Below, piece by piece: positions 1 through 10,939 of a stretch of DNA of 64,000 nucleotides (the stretch's first letter is position 1; each line of letters begins with the position of its first letter). The translations under genes were made by a program, and so were the position numbers. The notes beneath the pieces were generated by a model. That model was not told where the DNA came from. It searched no databases and saw only the letters and a program-made list of their open reading frames with translations. The DNA is from Crocodylus rhombifer (taxonomy: Eukaryota > Chordata > Crocodylia > Crocodylidae): positions 620,001 to 684,000 of the forward strand of contig JAVSML010000049.1 of the NCBI GenBank assembly GCA_038503035.1, in the 5' to 3' direction.

Positions 1-780
1 CACCCAACTTGATGTTGCCTCCAGCTTGCTAAGCGTGCCCTCAATCCCATCTTCCAAATTATCGATGAAGACCTTAAACAATCTGGAAAGGATAGGGGAA
101 TATGCAATAAGGTGGAAGCAGATTTTGCAAGATAGGAGATTTAAAGCTTTAGTTAAAACAGTTATAGTCCCTCAAGGCCTATGAGATGAGGAGGGAGGGG
201 GACTTTTCTTTTTTGACTTTTAAACCTTTAATATATAAATAGTAAAAACAAAAAGTACATGGCCCACCTTGTGTGGGGAGGGTGGGAGGAGAGACAGAAA
301 GAAGTTAAATGATACCGGCTCTGTCCCAGGGGAAACTCAACTTGATACCTCCATCCAATTAGTCTTCAGTGGCTCAACGTCTAGTTGTTGAGCATGGTCC
401 AACTAGTTACATTCCATTTTACACTACTTTCAGCTAAACTAATACTGTCTCCCATTAAATTCTCTTCAGTACTTTAAAGAAATCCAAAGCCTTGCTAAAA
501 TCAAGATACTATACTTTATCTTACTATCTTAGTATCACATCCACTTCTCTTCCCCCCTCCCCATCCCCATCCCCATCCCCACATGCTCATAGCCCATCCT
601 CTTGTCTTACAAGGAAGTCCGGTTTGTGATGCATGACTTATTCCTGATGAAGATATGTTGGTTGTTTCTGATTTCCTTGTTCTTCTTCAGGTGCTTAGAA
701 GTGGATTCCTTCATGACCTGCTCCAGATTCTGTGGTTGGGTAAAGAACCAAGGGTATAGACATGTAAAGTCTTCTTACCA
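1..780 (-). mobile_element. Ancient CR1/L3-type LINE fragment, interrupted
   Basis: Read on the minus strand, 1-100, about 330-510 and 600-770 match the text pattern of CR1/L3 reverse transcriptase (the fingers-palm part that reads as a loop about residual cytoplasmic DNA and foldback in living copies). Frames are broken throughout, so it is a dead fossil. Bases about 100-330 do not fit the element and are probably inserted or badly decayed; 556-582 is a CCCCAT short tandem run. It runs off the left edge, so its true end is unseen. The match is by eye to remembered CR1 sequence. Confidence 0.55.
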
Positions 781-871
781 GCAGTAGTCTAGATTACAAT
801 GGATTTTAGGCAGAAATTAGATGCCCACACAGTCCTGTGGATCATGTCTAAGCCTGAAAAGTTGCCCAAGT

Positions 872-902
872 AAAAAAAAAAAAGAAAAAGAAAAAAAAAA
901 AA
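872..902. repeat. A-rich simple repeat
   Basis: Two A runs separated by AAAGAAAAAG. It could be the tail of a retroposed copy, but no body or target-site duplication is evident. Confidence 0.8.
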
Positions 903-2960
903 GACACTTCAGGAATATCTTTAAGCCAAAATGGGAATGCCTAATGAACCTAGGTGCCCAGAAAATTGTGTAGGTTCTGGAACAATACAGATCTGGATTG
1001 CTTTTTGTGGCTTAGGTGCCTACAGTCCACCCAAGACCTGTTTAGGTGCATATAAGATTGGCCTTAAGTACCTGAGAGAAAAATACCTTCCCCATGAGAG
1101 GGAAAAAAGAAGCAACACGTTTCTTGCCACATCCAGACTTCTACTTCAGGTACATAGGGAAAATGGCAATCTCTCTTGTATCTAGGAGCAACCCAAGCAC
1201 ACCTATCTGTGTAGCACTAACTCGTTTCAACCTAGTTGCCATGGGAGCCTGCAGAGAATACTCTGGAATAGGAATGATTTAACCATAGTTTCAGATGGGG
1301 TCAATAATTATGCACTATTCCAAGCTTTGTGAATGATGAAGGATCCAGAATAGCAAACAGTTTTCCAATTCATCAGATTCTATATAACTTCAAGAAAGAG
1401 AATAAACATTTTTAGTAGGGTGGAGAGATTTTTAGAACGAAAAATTAAAAGTTAAATATGTAGAAATCTGCATTTAGCATAAAGGTGATAATTAGGAATA
1501 ATGGTATTAATTTCCAAAAATTGAGATTCTTAGGTATGTGAAAAAAACTGTTTCCCCTTACAGTTATATTTAGTATACTACTCAGTAGCTTTTTCCAAGG
1601 AAGACTGATGCTTCTATGACTAGAAATATCCAAAATGAAGGGCAAAAGCTAAAAAAAATGAATGAATTGGAGCATAATCCTGCACTGGCAGGGAGATGGA
1701 CAAAGCAATGGGAAGGACCTTCTCCACCTCAAGTTTCTATGTGGATGAGTAAATCAGTGTCAACTCTGTTTTGTTTGCCCCGTTTTCTCTCTTCTGTTTT
1801 ACTTCAGGGGCAGGTACTACACTATCTTTTACAAAAAAGGCTACAGAGGATACGCTAGTCACTGCTAGTTGAAAAAACTCCTCTGTGTTGGAGAGAGAGG
1901 AGGGGGAGGGCAAATCTCAAGCTTCTAGTGATCTTTTCTTTTTTCAAACCAACTCTACTGTGTACTGTTACTTTGTTCTGGCTGTCCAGATTGCATGTAG
2001 TAAGGTATCAAGCAAGCAGTTGAGAAGCATGGTGGGGGTCCTTAAAGAAGCACATGTGGCAGATAGCCAAGAGCATGTGACAGGGACTCCATGCAGAGCA
2101 CTTCAGAGCAAGCTCTTTCTTCCTACACTTAGGTGAGAAAAGTGCTATCCTGATGTTGATCAAGCCTCGGTTTTTGTGTGTAATCAATACAACTAGAGAT
2201 AAGCAAACCAGAATCTCCAGTAAGTTTTAGATGATTTTGCTAGCATTGAGAGAAACTTTTGTAAGTGGACTTTTATCCCAGTGTTGCCTTATAGTCTTTA
2301 CTGTTGTCTTAGATTTTAAACCTCTTTTGTGCAGCATTTTGGTATAGGATAGGAAGTCTGTGTGGATAAGGTCTTTATACTTGTACATGTCTTCTCTTTT
2401 AATTTTACCATTAATTTGGTCTCTTCTTCAGTAGCTTTGATAGGTACTGTTTTTGCATTCTCTTTAATGGAATTAGATTTTGGTTTTCCTTTACTAAACA
2501 TTTGTTGGTTTCATTTTTATGATGTAGTGTACACCCCTTTCTGTCAATTTGTTTCTACCTTTTAATTCTGCAATGACTAATTCTTGACAACCTGTCTAGG
2601 TATCTGTCACAACTTGCTCTCTGTTCTAAAAATTGCAAGTGTCCCACATCGATGAGTTCTAGGAAAGGGAAAACGTGTCATCTGCATTACCCAATGGATG
2701 CATCCAACATTTTTAGCACTTGTCATTTTCATAATGTTTCAGCTTTTCAACTTGAAACCTAAGAGGAGTTCAATTTCTTTCACTTGGTCTCTAAGGAGAC
2801 AAAGAATCCAGGAACACTTAAAGCTAGAATTTGTCTCTGAATCCTGAAGTTCTACTATATTTAAACTATCAGCTGAAAGGCACAAGCTGCTTCATTGGCA
2901 TGATCAGACTAAGATACCATCTCCCAGACACAGGCACTATTTACTCATGTGCATTACCAG

Positions 2961-2996
2961 GCACTCAGCATTTGGAGCATCTGAGGTGCTGAGTGC
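2961..2996. other. Hairpin with 10-bp perfect stem
   Basis: GCACTCAGCA at 2961-2970 is the reverse complement of TGCTGAGTGC at 2987-2996, with a 16-nt loop. Pairing continues imperfectly outward to give a stem of about 20 bp. It could be a small RNA-like hairpin or the remains of a palindromic repeat end. Nothing shows transcription. Confidence 0.6.
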
Positions 2997-4048
2997 TTGC
3001 CATGTAGTGCTAAACAGTATGCATATACTTAGTACCTTGCATTTGTCATTAACTCCTTGCAGGATATAGCTTTCATTGAATGATCATTCAAATAATATAA
3101 AAGCATCTATCCAAGGCTCTGATTATAAAGTTTCTAAACACAAGATGTCAGAATACCTTCAGACTTTTCTCATCTCCAGAAATCTATGCAATGAAACACC
3201 TAGGTAAATAAGTCAGCATTGCAATAAGTCTTGAGAGCAAGACAATCTAGATCCACTATGGAAGCAAGCTGAAGTGCTGACACCTCTTGCTTTACAAAAA
3301 CCTTTAACACAAGCCCTCTTCCATTTAAACCAAAAATGTTGAATAAATTCAGCAAATTTGATAAATGAGTTGTCAAGTGGTGCAGACAGAGTGCTGGTAT
3401 ATTCAAACATCTAGAATTTGTCTTTCTATCATAGTAATTTAGACATTCTGGTTGGCATTATGTACATGTGTGTGGGGGACACAAAAAGGGGAGAGAGTTT
3501 CCAGAACAATTTTAATGGTAAAATAAATTATGCAAAAATCTACATTGTTAAATTGATCTGAGATCCTTTGTTCCTTTCTTCATTTACAGTATCCATGTAC
3601 AAAATAAACTAATTTGTTGTTTACAGATTTCTTCCTTTTGAAATCTATGCCTGCTATTTGCATCTCTCTCTACTTAATTTTTACAGTGAAATTAAACTTT
3701 TGTCTTTCAGTTGTATTACTTTATTTTTTAGAAGAGCTAAATCACTCCACAAACCATCTTCCCAAACATAATGTGTATCCTGCAGCTCTCCCATGGATGC
3801 TGCATCACTCATTTCCAAAGTCCCTAATTTCCAGGTGCCTCACTGCCAAATAGGTTTCTTGGTCCCAAAGCAGTCATGCACTCCATAGTACACAAAGCAT
3901 GTGTAGAGCTACACACCTAAAAAAAAATACTGAGCAGCAAACTGCTGAAAATAACTAATAGGAAATGCTGAAAAGAGTGCTGTGGGTGAAGTCAACCCTT
4001 CTTTTAAAGTTAGGACTGACCTGTCTTAGGGGTCTTTTTTCTTCTGAT

Positions 4049-4290
4049 GGTGCCCCTTAATAGCCTAGTGGTTAGAGCACTCCCCTGGATTCTAATCCTT
4101 CCTCTTACATATCTAATGTATAAAAAATGGAATGTTTATAGTGGGAGAGACTTGGGGCTAAATCCTGTTTCACCTTTACAACTAAATTGGAGTTACGTAA
4201 TTGCCATGTAACAGTTCTACAGCCACATAACTGCAATTTCTGACTCTTAGGCACTGTTTGAAATTCAGCTGTGGCACAGAAATGTACACC
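4049..4290 (+). repeat. tRNA-derived SINE-like copy
   Basis: The head contains TAGCCTAGTGGTTAGAGCA, which fits a tRNA-type A box, followed by GGATTCTAATCC, which fits a B box. The downstream body is decayed. A true tRNA gene is unlikely because no acceptor stem closes. Similar heads recur near 5385, 6007 and 6308, so this is a dispersed family. Confidence 0.5.
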
Positions 4291-4307
4291 TGCCTACTAG
4301 ACATGCT

Positions 4308-5250
4308 CATTGTGGGGTCCCCCAGAGCTCAGTCCTCATGCCCACATTGTTCAACATCTTCGTCGGTGACTTGGACGAGGGGGTGAAAAGTACCTTGTTC
4401 AAATTCACGGATGACACTAAGATGTGGGAAGAAGTGAGCACGCTAGAAAAGAGGGACAGGCTACAGTGAGATCTGGACAGGTTACAGGGGTGGGTGGATG
4501 AGAATAGGGTGGGATTCAATACTGACAAGTACAAGGTGATGCACCTGGGGAAGAAGAACCAGCACCATTCCTACAGCCTGGGGAGCTCCCTTCTTGTCAG
4601 TGCAGAGGCAGAAAAGGCTCTTGGAGTTACTATTGATTCCAAGATGAACATGGACCAACAATGTGGGGACGAGGTCAGGAACGCTAACCACACCTTGTCA
4701 TGCATCCACAGATGCATCATGAGCAGGTCTAAGGAGGTGATCCTTCCCCTCTATGCGATATTGGTCAGGCCACAGTTGGAGTGCATCAGGAGGGTCCAGA
4801 GGAGGGCCACTCACATGATCAGGGGGCAGTAGGGCAGGCCCTATGAGGAGAGGCTACGGGACCTGAACCTGTTCAGCCTCCACAAGAGAAGGCTAAGAGG
4901 GGATCTAGTGGCCATCTGTAAACTTGCCAAAGGTGACCAGCAGGCAATGGGAGAGTCCCTGTTCCCCTGAGCACTACCGACGGTAACAAGGAATAACGGC
5001 CAGAAGTTGACTGAGCGCAGATTCAGGCTAGACATCAGGAGGTGCTACTTCACAGTCAGGGAAACTAGGAGCTGAAACCAGATTCCAGGGGAAGTGGTGC
5101 TCATTTCTCACCTGGGGGTCTTCAAAAGGAGGCTAGATAGACACCTTGCCAGGGTCGTTTGACTCCAGCATTCTTTCCTGCCCATGGCAGGGGGTCAAAC
5201 TTGATGATCTGCTTAGGTCCCTTCCGACCCTACCAACTATGAAACTAGAA
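4308..5250 (+). pseudogene. CR1 LINE reverse transcriptase 3' half, decayed
   Basis: The + strand encodes the C-terminal half of the CR1 ORF2 reverse transcriptase. It starts at the GVPQ motif (4314 onwards) and contains the catalytic-box remnant FTDDTK, where CR1 normally has FADD; both aspartates survive. The following HLGKK, LGVTID and SRSKEVILPLY motifs are typical. In-frame stops occur near 4467, 4830 and 4968. A deletion near 4782 removes the stretch that normally joins RPQLE to the RVQRR motif. The copy is 5'-truncated, as most CR1 copies are, and ends near 5247 in the CR1 tail ACTATGAAAC. It is dead. Confidence 0.88.
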
Positions 5251-5344
5251 TAGGGCCGTGTTCTGTCCAGACATAAATTCAGCAAAGCATGATCATTTAG
5301 GAACATGTATAGGGAAGGTAAATCCTAAATAACCAGGGAAAACC

Positions 5345-5870
5345 CAAATACTGGGTGTGAGGAGGGGGACCTTCGTGTTTTAACCCTGAAGCCTAGTGAT
5401 TAGGTCATTGACTGAGGGAGCAAGAGGCCTATGTCCTAGCTCCCCCTCCATTTGAAGAGAGTTTCAACCTTCGTATTCTGCTTCCAGGCACAGGCAGGCA
5501 TTATACAGACCAAGGGTCAACAATCTACAGCCCACAGAGCTACCGGTTCCTGCCTATGGAGCTCTGGGGGTGGGCCTTTGATAGTATTACAGCAGCATTT
5601 TGGTGGCAAGCAGTTCTGCCTGTGCTGCAGCTGAGCCAGCAAGGAGAAATAGCTGTAGCAGGAGTGACCAGCTCCTAACACCGGCCCACTTTGGACAGTC
5701 CCTCCATTTCTGAAATTTGCCAACCACTGATCTAGACACCCACTTAGCTTTCCCCTTAAAACTGATCCTATGAATAGCCAAGAGAGTGAAATATATGAGC
5801 CTAGGAGGCAGAAAGTGGAGGGTGTATCATTTAGCGAGTTGAATGCTATTCTGCATGGCAAAGGGCCCTA
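5345..5870 (+). repeat. tRNA-derived SINE-like copy split by a hAT insertion
   Basis: AAGCCTAGTGATTAGGTCA near 5391 resembles the A-box head of the copy at 4049. The element is interrupted by the hAT element at 5511-5729. The right-hand part after the insertion is only loosely similar to other copies, so the end is uncertain. Confidence 0.35.
5511..5729. mobile_element. Short non-autonomous hAT element
   Basis: The left end CAAGGGTCAACAA and the right end TTTGCCAACCACTG form degenerate hAT-type inverted ends (the canonical form is CAGNGGT...). Flanking octamers ATACAGAC (5503-5510) and ATCTAGAC (5730-5737) agree at 6 of 8 positions, as expected for an aged 8-bp duplication. At 219 bp it has no coding capacity; the open frames through it on both strands are incidental. 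Confidence 0.65.
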
Positions 5871-5997
5871 TGTTCTAGCTGGATTCCTGTTCCCAGTACA
5901 AGAGAAACTTCCCCAGAACTGTTCATCTACTCTATTCAATAAATATTAAACACATGGTTCAGTGGTCAGTGTCAAGAAAAGGGTAGGGAAGTGTGAT

Positions 5998-6165
5998 CAG
6001 GATGATGCCTAGCCTGAAGGCCTACTAGTTAGAACACTGTGGGGAAACAGGAGATGTAGGTTTAATCCCCCTCTGTGTGAGGGAGGCCTAGAATATGGAC
6101 CTCATATTCTCTGGGCAAGTACACTAACCAGTAAGTTGTGGAAGGCTGCCTTTTCTCCATACAGT
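5998..6165 (+). repeat. tRNA-derived SINE-like copy
   Basis: GGCCTACTAGTTAGAACA is A-box-like, and AGGTTTAATCCCC about 45 nt downstream is a good B box. Spacing and order match a polymerase III internal promoter. The tail is short and has no clear A-rich end. Confidence 0.5.
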
Positions 6166-6299
6166 TTACTTTCAGCATGATATATATTTTGCCTTGGGGT
6201 GAAATAGAATTGCAAACTATGCCACAGCATCAAAAACTTCAGGAATAAAGCTGCATATGTCACATTTAGACATATAAGGTAAAAGGATTTAGCCCTTAA

Positions 6300-6430
6300 T
6301 GTCCTATACTATGCCCTATAGCCTGGTGGCTGGGACAGTAACATGGAGACATGAGCTCAGATACCCTGAAGCACAGGTGGAAAATGAACCTGGTGTTTCA
6401 CGTCCCACATGGTCCAAACACTTCACTTTT
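6300..6430 (+). repeat. Probable further SINE-like copy, degraded
   Basis: TATAGCCTGGTGGCTGGGACA resembles the A-box head of the three copies to the left, and the text that follows parallels them. No convincing B box survives. The 85-aa open frame across it is not supported as a gene. Confidence 0.3.
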
Positions 6431-6484
6431 TCTGGCTTTCTTTTGTATGTGGCTGGATATACTCTGAGTGCATTTAAGGTTAAG

Positions 6485-6968
6485 TATAGGCGGTCAAAAA
6501 AGCCCAAGGCTGAATTGATTCAATCTTCACAGGTTAGTCTAAACTGCATAGATTGAACTGAAGAGACATGCATTTTTGATTTGGGAAATGCAGCCACGTG
6601 CCTGCAGTGGCCCAGGTCAGAAACCGGGAGGTACTAAAGTGCACCTTCCTGCTTGGCAGGAGCAGACAGCTTGGGCCAAGGGTATCCTGCCTACCCTACA
6701 AGGGGTAGATGGGTTGTGGAAGAGGAGCAAAGCATTCTGGTATGCTGGGGGACTGTAAGTTAACTTGAATCTGGAGAGAATCTGGGACAGAAGTTCAATA
6801 AACTAATTTAACCTAAATCAGTTAAGTCTGATAGTATGTCCATCCAGGTCTACCTTAAATCAGTTCTGGCCATTTTGAAAGTTGTTTATGTGCACTAAAC
6901 TTCAGTTGTGTTACAGATTTGAACTGATTTCCAATCACTTATACCAGTTTATATGTAATTTCTGTCCC
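6485..6968 (-). mobile_element. Mariner-type MITE, copy 4 (internally deleted)
   Basis: The left part (TCAAAAAAGCCC, then TTGATTCAATCTT and CAGGTTAGTCTAA) and the right end (TGTAATTTCTGTCCC followed by TA) match the copy at 47671-48546 in the same orientation. The middle is shorter, about 484 bp against 876 bp. The left terminal repeat GGGACAGACATT is eroded. Strand is given relative to the copy at 24567. Confidence 0.7.
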
Positions 6969-7078
6969 TAGCCTAAAAGATCATACCTTGCAGGCAAGTG
7001 AGGTGAAGAGCTTACTTTGTAATTCTTATCAGAACTTAAGGTGGCAGAAAAGTAAACCTAGAGAAGGCAGGATAGATT

Positions 7079-7943
7079 TGTACCTTATGTGGCGAGCCAG
7101 TAGGGGGAGCTCCTGCATTGAGCCTCCCACCTCACCACGCCCGTCTACCTTCTGGACTCCACGTGTCTCTCCATGGGTGCCTAAGCCCTGCCAGACCCCC
7201 TTTCAAGCCCCACCAAAGAGTTCAGGGGTAATGTAAGCTGCCACCACCCCGAGGGGGGACCCTCTTAAGCCCTGCGTCCTCAGGGAAACACAGGCCTAAT
7301 ACTCCAATGGTTATTCGACCCAGTACAAGCACTTGGGGCACTTCCCCAAGTTGGGGGCCAAAAAGGAAAGTTTCTCCTAGTCTGCAGACCTAAGGGACCT
7401 CTTAGGCATAATTTAGACCCACCCCTCAATAAGTCTCCTACACTGGTCACAAAGGAGAACTTTATTGATTACAGGGGGTAGGGTGAAAATAGGATACAAG
7501 ACAGAGCAATATCATAGAAATCCCATGGAGCAAAACAGTCTGGCTGAGGTAGCCTTTTGATCACTCATCTGAGTTACTGCCAGCTATATATCTAATCAGA
7601 TCTCGAGTAGCTTACTAACAAGCATCATCCAAAGGCTGTTGGAGATTCCCTCTGGAGGCAGGCCATTCCTAGCTCATGAGTTATGGGGGAGAGAGCCAGT
7701 TTCGGATGGTAAAGGTCTTCTCTAAATCTGAGTCCCCCACATGGCTGCTGCCCCCTCCTCCTGGGCAGTCTCAGCTTATAAAGCCCTTGTGACCTCATTC
7801 ACCTGGTCCAGTGGAGGCTAGCACCTGTTGGCTGTTGGCCAACCAATTTGAAATACATCACTAGTTACCGGGCAGACTCTAGCCCACCAGGTAGAAGCCC
7901 CTCACCCAGGTAGGTGATACCAGTCACCTAGGCAGAGGGAACA
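7079..7943 (-). mobile_element. Solo LTR-like unit A
   Basis: The unit begins TGTACC and ends GGAACA, so the ends are TG...CA with a 5-of-6 inverted match. It is bounded by GATT at 7075-7078 and 7944-7947, a 4-bp duplication as in class I endogenous retroviral LTRs. On the minus strand a TATAA box lies at about 7776-7782, and an AATAAA signal lies at 7461-7466 about 310 bp downstream, a plausible U3-R-U5 layout. No internal coding region is attached, so it is probably a solo LTR left by recombination. Confidence 0.6.
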
Positions 7944-7953
7944 GATTTTCTTC

Positions 7954-8848
7954 TGTCGCGCCCCATAACGCCGGTGCACCCTTGACCTCCGAGCCTGGGT
8001 CGGCACGACCGGCTTGGCGCGAGGAGGGGGGTTTATGACCGGGCAGGTGGGTGATAACGGTGAGCAGGAGTCAGTATGATTTAAACACAGCGTGATGGTT
8101 ACACAGAAAAGTTTATTTTACTTACGCTACTGATGGCTTGCAGCGTAGGTAGAGGAGTTGATTGATTTAGTTACAGCATGCAGATATCATGTTACCCAGC
8201 ATTTACAGGGTGGGTAAGACAGTTGCTTCCGAGCTATTCATATAAGTCGTTGCAGTCTGCAGATTACTAAGAGCTCTTGATAAGAAAGATAACGCCAAAG
8301 ATAGAGAGATAAACAGACCGATAAGACGAGATACACCAGAAAGATAACGTAGGCGGAGAGATGCACGATCTGTTCTTCTTGAGTGCATACACAGTTCTCT
8401 GTTCTCTGGGCGGAAGTTCTTTCAAAGTTTTATTTGACACAGGTGACCAATTACTATACACCAATCATAAGTAATGAGTTTGCACTTGTGCTTTCTTTGT
8501 TTGCTCAGGTTTCATAAAAAAGGGGGGTTATTTTTACTTGGGTGGTACTGGTTCTGTTTGGTCACAGGATGGCGCACATAGTATATTTAATTTTACAACT
8601 TTACTGAAGTCAGCTAATCTCGTTACTATAGGTACTTTATCTTTTGTGCTGGGCTGTCAAGGTCAGTTTCTCTCTTTCGTATGAGAACTCAAGTAATTTG
8701 AAATGAGGCACAGACGGGTGTGTATATGCAGCACTGTTAATACAGAGGGATAAATTGCAATTGCAAAGTTTATTGTGTTAGCTTCTGACCTTTTGTTATC
8801 TGACCTTTTGCCATCGGCATCTGAAATCAAAGACTTTGATCTTTGACA
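7954..8848 (-). mobile_element. Solo LTR-like unit B
   Basis: It begins TGTCGCG and ends TTTGACA (TGTC/GACA termini), with imperfect 5-bp flanks TCTTC (7949-7953) and TCCTC (8849-8853). Minus-strand AATAAA signals occur at 8112-8117 and near 8766. It starts only 10 bp after unit A but does not resemble it. The right boundary rests on termini and an imperfect duplication, so it could be off. No coding region is attached. Confidence 0.45.
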
Positions 8849-8998
8849 TCCTCCTCCCTCAGGAATGTATCTGTCTCAGGTTACCTAAAGAGATAGGGTA
8901 AAGGTGTGTCTGCTCTGCTGGGCCCATCCTAATTAAATTGTCACAGAGCAGAGATTTTGGGGAGAAACAAAAGTGGCTTCCTGCCACACCTTATACTC

Positions 8999-10236
8999 GG
9001 GTCTCTCTTTATGCAAGGGTTGCATTCCAAAAAAATCTCACATAAAGCGAATTTGCATAAAGCGAATTCATTATTACAGGTAATTAATAGGGATATGTAC
9101 CAGCCTCATTCTCCTGCCCCCCAAATCATGACAAATTCAAACAGTAATCACACAATACAATAACTGCTGTGTGGAGAGGCTGCAAGCTCCACGCTGCAAG
9201 CAGTGGTACACGCAGGGGGTGCATCGCCAGGGCAGTGCAAGGTGGGCTGAAGAGGCACCTGGGAGAAAGGGTGGCAGGGAACACTGGCTGCTTGCTGCTC
9301 CTGGTTCTGCCCTGCTTCCCTTCCCCAGGTGCCTCTCCAGTCTGGCGGGTGCATCGCAGCGTGGCTGGGAACAGTGGGTCTGCGCGGAAAGACTACAAGC
9401 TCCCTGATGCATTGGGTCATGCCCTCTAGACTGTGGAGGTACCTGGGGCAGGGAAGCGGGGAACACTGGGGCCACGCAGAGAGAGTGCTCACCTTGCGCT
9501 GCTAGCAGCAACCATGCAGCACCTTCTCCCCCCACTGAGCCAGAGGCACCCAGAGAAGGGAAGCAGGGAGGCAGGAAATGGCAGCTGCTTGTCCTGCGCT
9601 GCCCTGGGGATGCGCCTCATGTGCCTGCTGTTCTTTGAGGGGTGCAGCCCCGCACCATATGGCCAAGGCAGCGGGGTGCAGGGCACCGGAACAGAGTCGA
9701 GACAGGCCCAGAATCAGGGCCAGAGCCCACTGTGCCCATGTGTCTGCCCCTTCCCCTTGGAAGTGTAAGCAGCAGTGGGCAGCCAGCCCTTCCCCTCCCC
9801 CTCCCACTCCTCTTCCCCTGACGAGCCACCAGAGACTTTGTTCTGCTCCCTGCTGGAGCCCTGCAGCTACACACTATGGCCCCAGGTCCCAAGCATCCCT
9901 CGCTGGACAGCAACCCTAGCCCTGCCCAGCTTCCTCCCCACAGGGGCCTCAGTGTCCCTCTTCCCCCTGCCACCTTACCTTCAAGAGCTGCTTCCAAGGC
10001 TATCTGGGGCCATGTGCATGCACTGTACATGTGTGTGGCACCCCCTGCCTCACTGCCTTCCTTCCACTTCCTCCCAGCTCTCTGCAGACTGGAACTCTGC
10101 CAGCCTGCAGGGAGTTCGTTGCCAGCCGACTTCGCATAAGATCAGAATTTTCTCGCACAAAGTGAATTTCTGGTATAAATAAGGTCATCGCATATAAGCA
10201 AATTTGCACAAAATGAATTCGCATAAAGAGAGACCC
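8999..10236. mobile_element. Non-autonomous DNA transposon with 16-bp inverted ends
   Basis: GGGTCTCTCTTTATGC at 8999-9014 is the exact reverse complement of GCATAAAGAGAGACCC at 10221-10236. Both ends carry subterminal copies of GCATAAAGCGAATT-like motifs in opposite orientation: 9044-9070 on the left and 10130-10225 on the right. The roughly 1.05 kb core is GC-rich and gives many overlapping open frames on both strands (for example 9137-9535 and 9617-10030) with no transposase motif. No target-site duplication is obvious. The superfamily is unresolved; the subterminal repeats suggest a cut-and-paste element. Confidence 0.75.
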
Positions 10237-10261
10237 AACAATATTTACTTTGGTTAGTTGA

Positions 10262-10335
10262 GAGAGACAGAGGAGGAAAGAGAGGGCACACAAGCTTTCA
10301 TGGGCTCACTTCATCAGTTGCTGTGTAGCAATTTT
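10262..10335 (-). repeat. Hammerhead-ribozyme-like repeat, copy 1
   Basis: On the minus strand the order is a hairpin TTGCT-ACAC-AGCAA (10318-10331), then CTGATGA (10311-10317), a short arm, GAAA (10296-10299) and GCTTGTGTGC, running into a CT-rich tract. CTGATGA...GAAA is the conserved hammerhead core, with a stem-I hairpin beside it. The stem-II arm is shortened here to about 3 bp (GTG/CAT), so activity is doubtful. The family recurs at 20.0-20.3 and 51.4 kb. Confidence 0.5.
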
Positions 10336-10939
10336 GGTACGTCTAGGATTAGGTGGGGATTTGAAAATATAGATGCCCCATGTAACTTCCCTTGATGTGA
10401 ATAGCTGCTGTGGGTATTCATTAATTTTGAAAAACAGATTCTGGACAGAGGGAAGGGGGAGAACCAGAGTGTGGTGACACTTCAGCAGCAAAACGGGGAA
10501 TAGAAGCCAGGCTTCCTGACTTAAACTTTTAGACCTTTCACTGTTTATGTAAATCTGCAGATAAATCTGATTTTTCAACATTTGGATTTTGTTGGGGTTG
10601 GAGGGGCTACTTTTTTCAGTCTACTGTATTTTTCTATTTGCTGATATTTGAAACCCACTCTAATTTCTTATCCTCTGGAAGTTTAATGTGTTGCTTTTAC
10701 ATCTAGATTTTTAATGAAGACAATAAATATCTTGGCACTCTGCCATAGCCTTATACAAGTAATATTCCCTACATCAATTGATGCATTTTCTATTTATCAC
10801 TGTTTCACATGTATAGTGTGAATACTTGACATAGTGTATGCTTGTTCTGAATTTATTGTCCCAGTAAAATTCCATTCTTTATCCAATGCGTTTCCTAATT
10901 CTAGAGTTGAATACATTTAAAAATTATTTATTAAAAATT
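10336..10939. other. Stretch without recognisable genes
   Basis: AT-rich unique sequence. The minus-strand 91-aa frame at 10306-10581 begins inside the hammerhead-like repeat and has no recognisable motif. Confidence 0.5.

Larger units (their letters stand above)
781..4040. other. Stretch without recognisable genes
   Basis: Mostly unique AT-rich sequence. It holds an A-rich tract at 872-902 and a 10-bp perfect hairpin at 2961-2996. The short open frames here (for example near 931-1282, 1616-2136 and 3614-3853) have no splice-site framing or recognisable motif and look like chance. Confidence 0.6.

Noticed and set aside
4049..4120. tRNA gene
   Set aside because: The A and B boxes are present but no acceptor stem or full cloverleaf closes, and similar heads recur nearby as a SINE family.
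9137..10182. Cluster of 78-137-aa frames on both strands
   Set aside because: They lie in the GC-rich core of the TIR element. They overlap heavily, have no shared motif, and the two strands are equally open.
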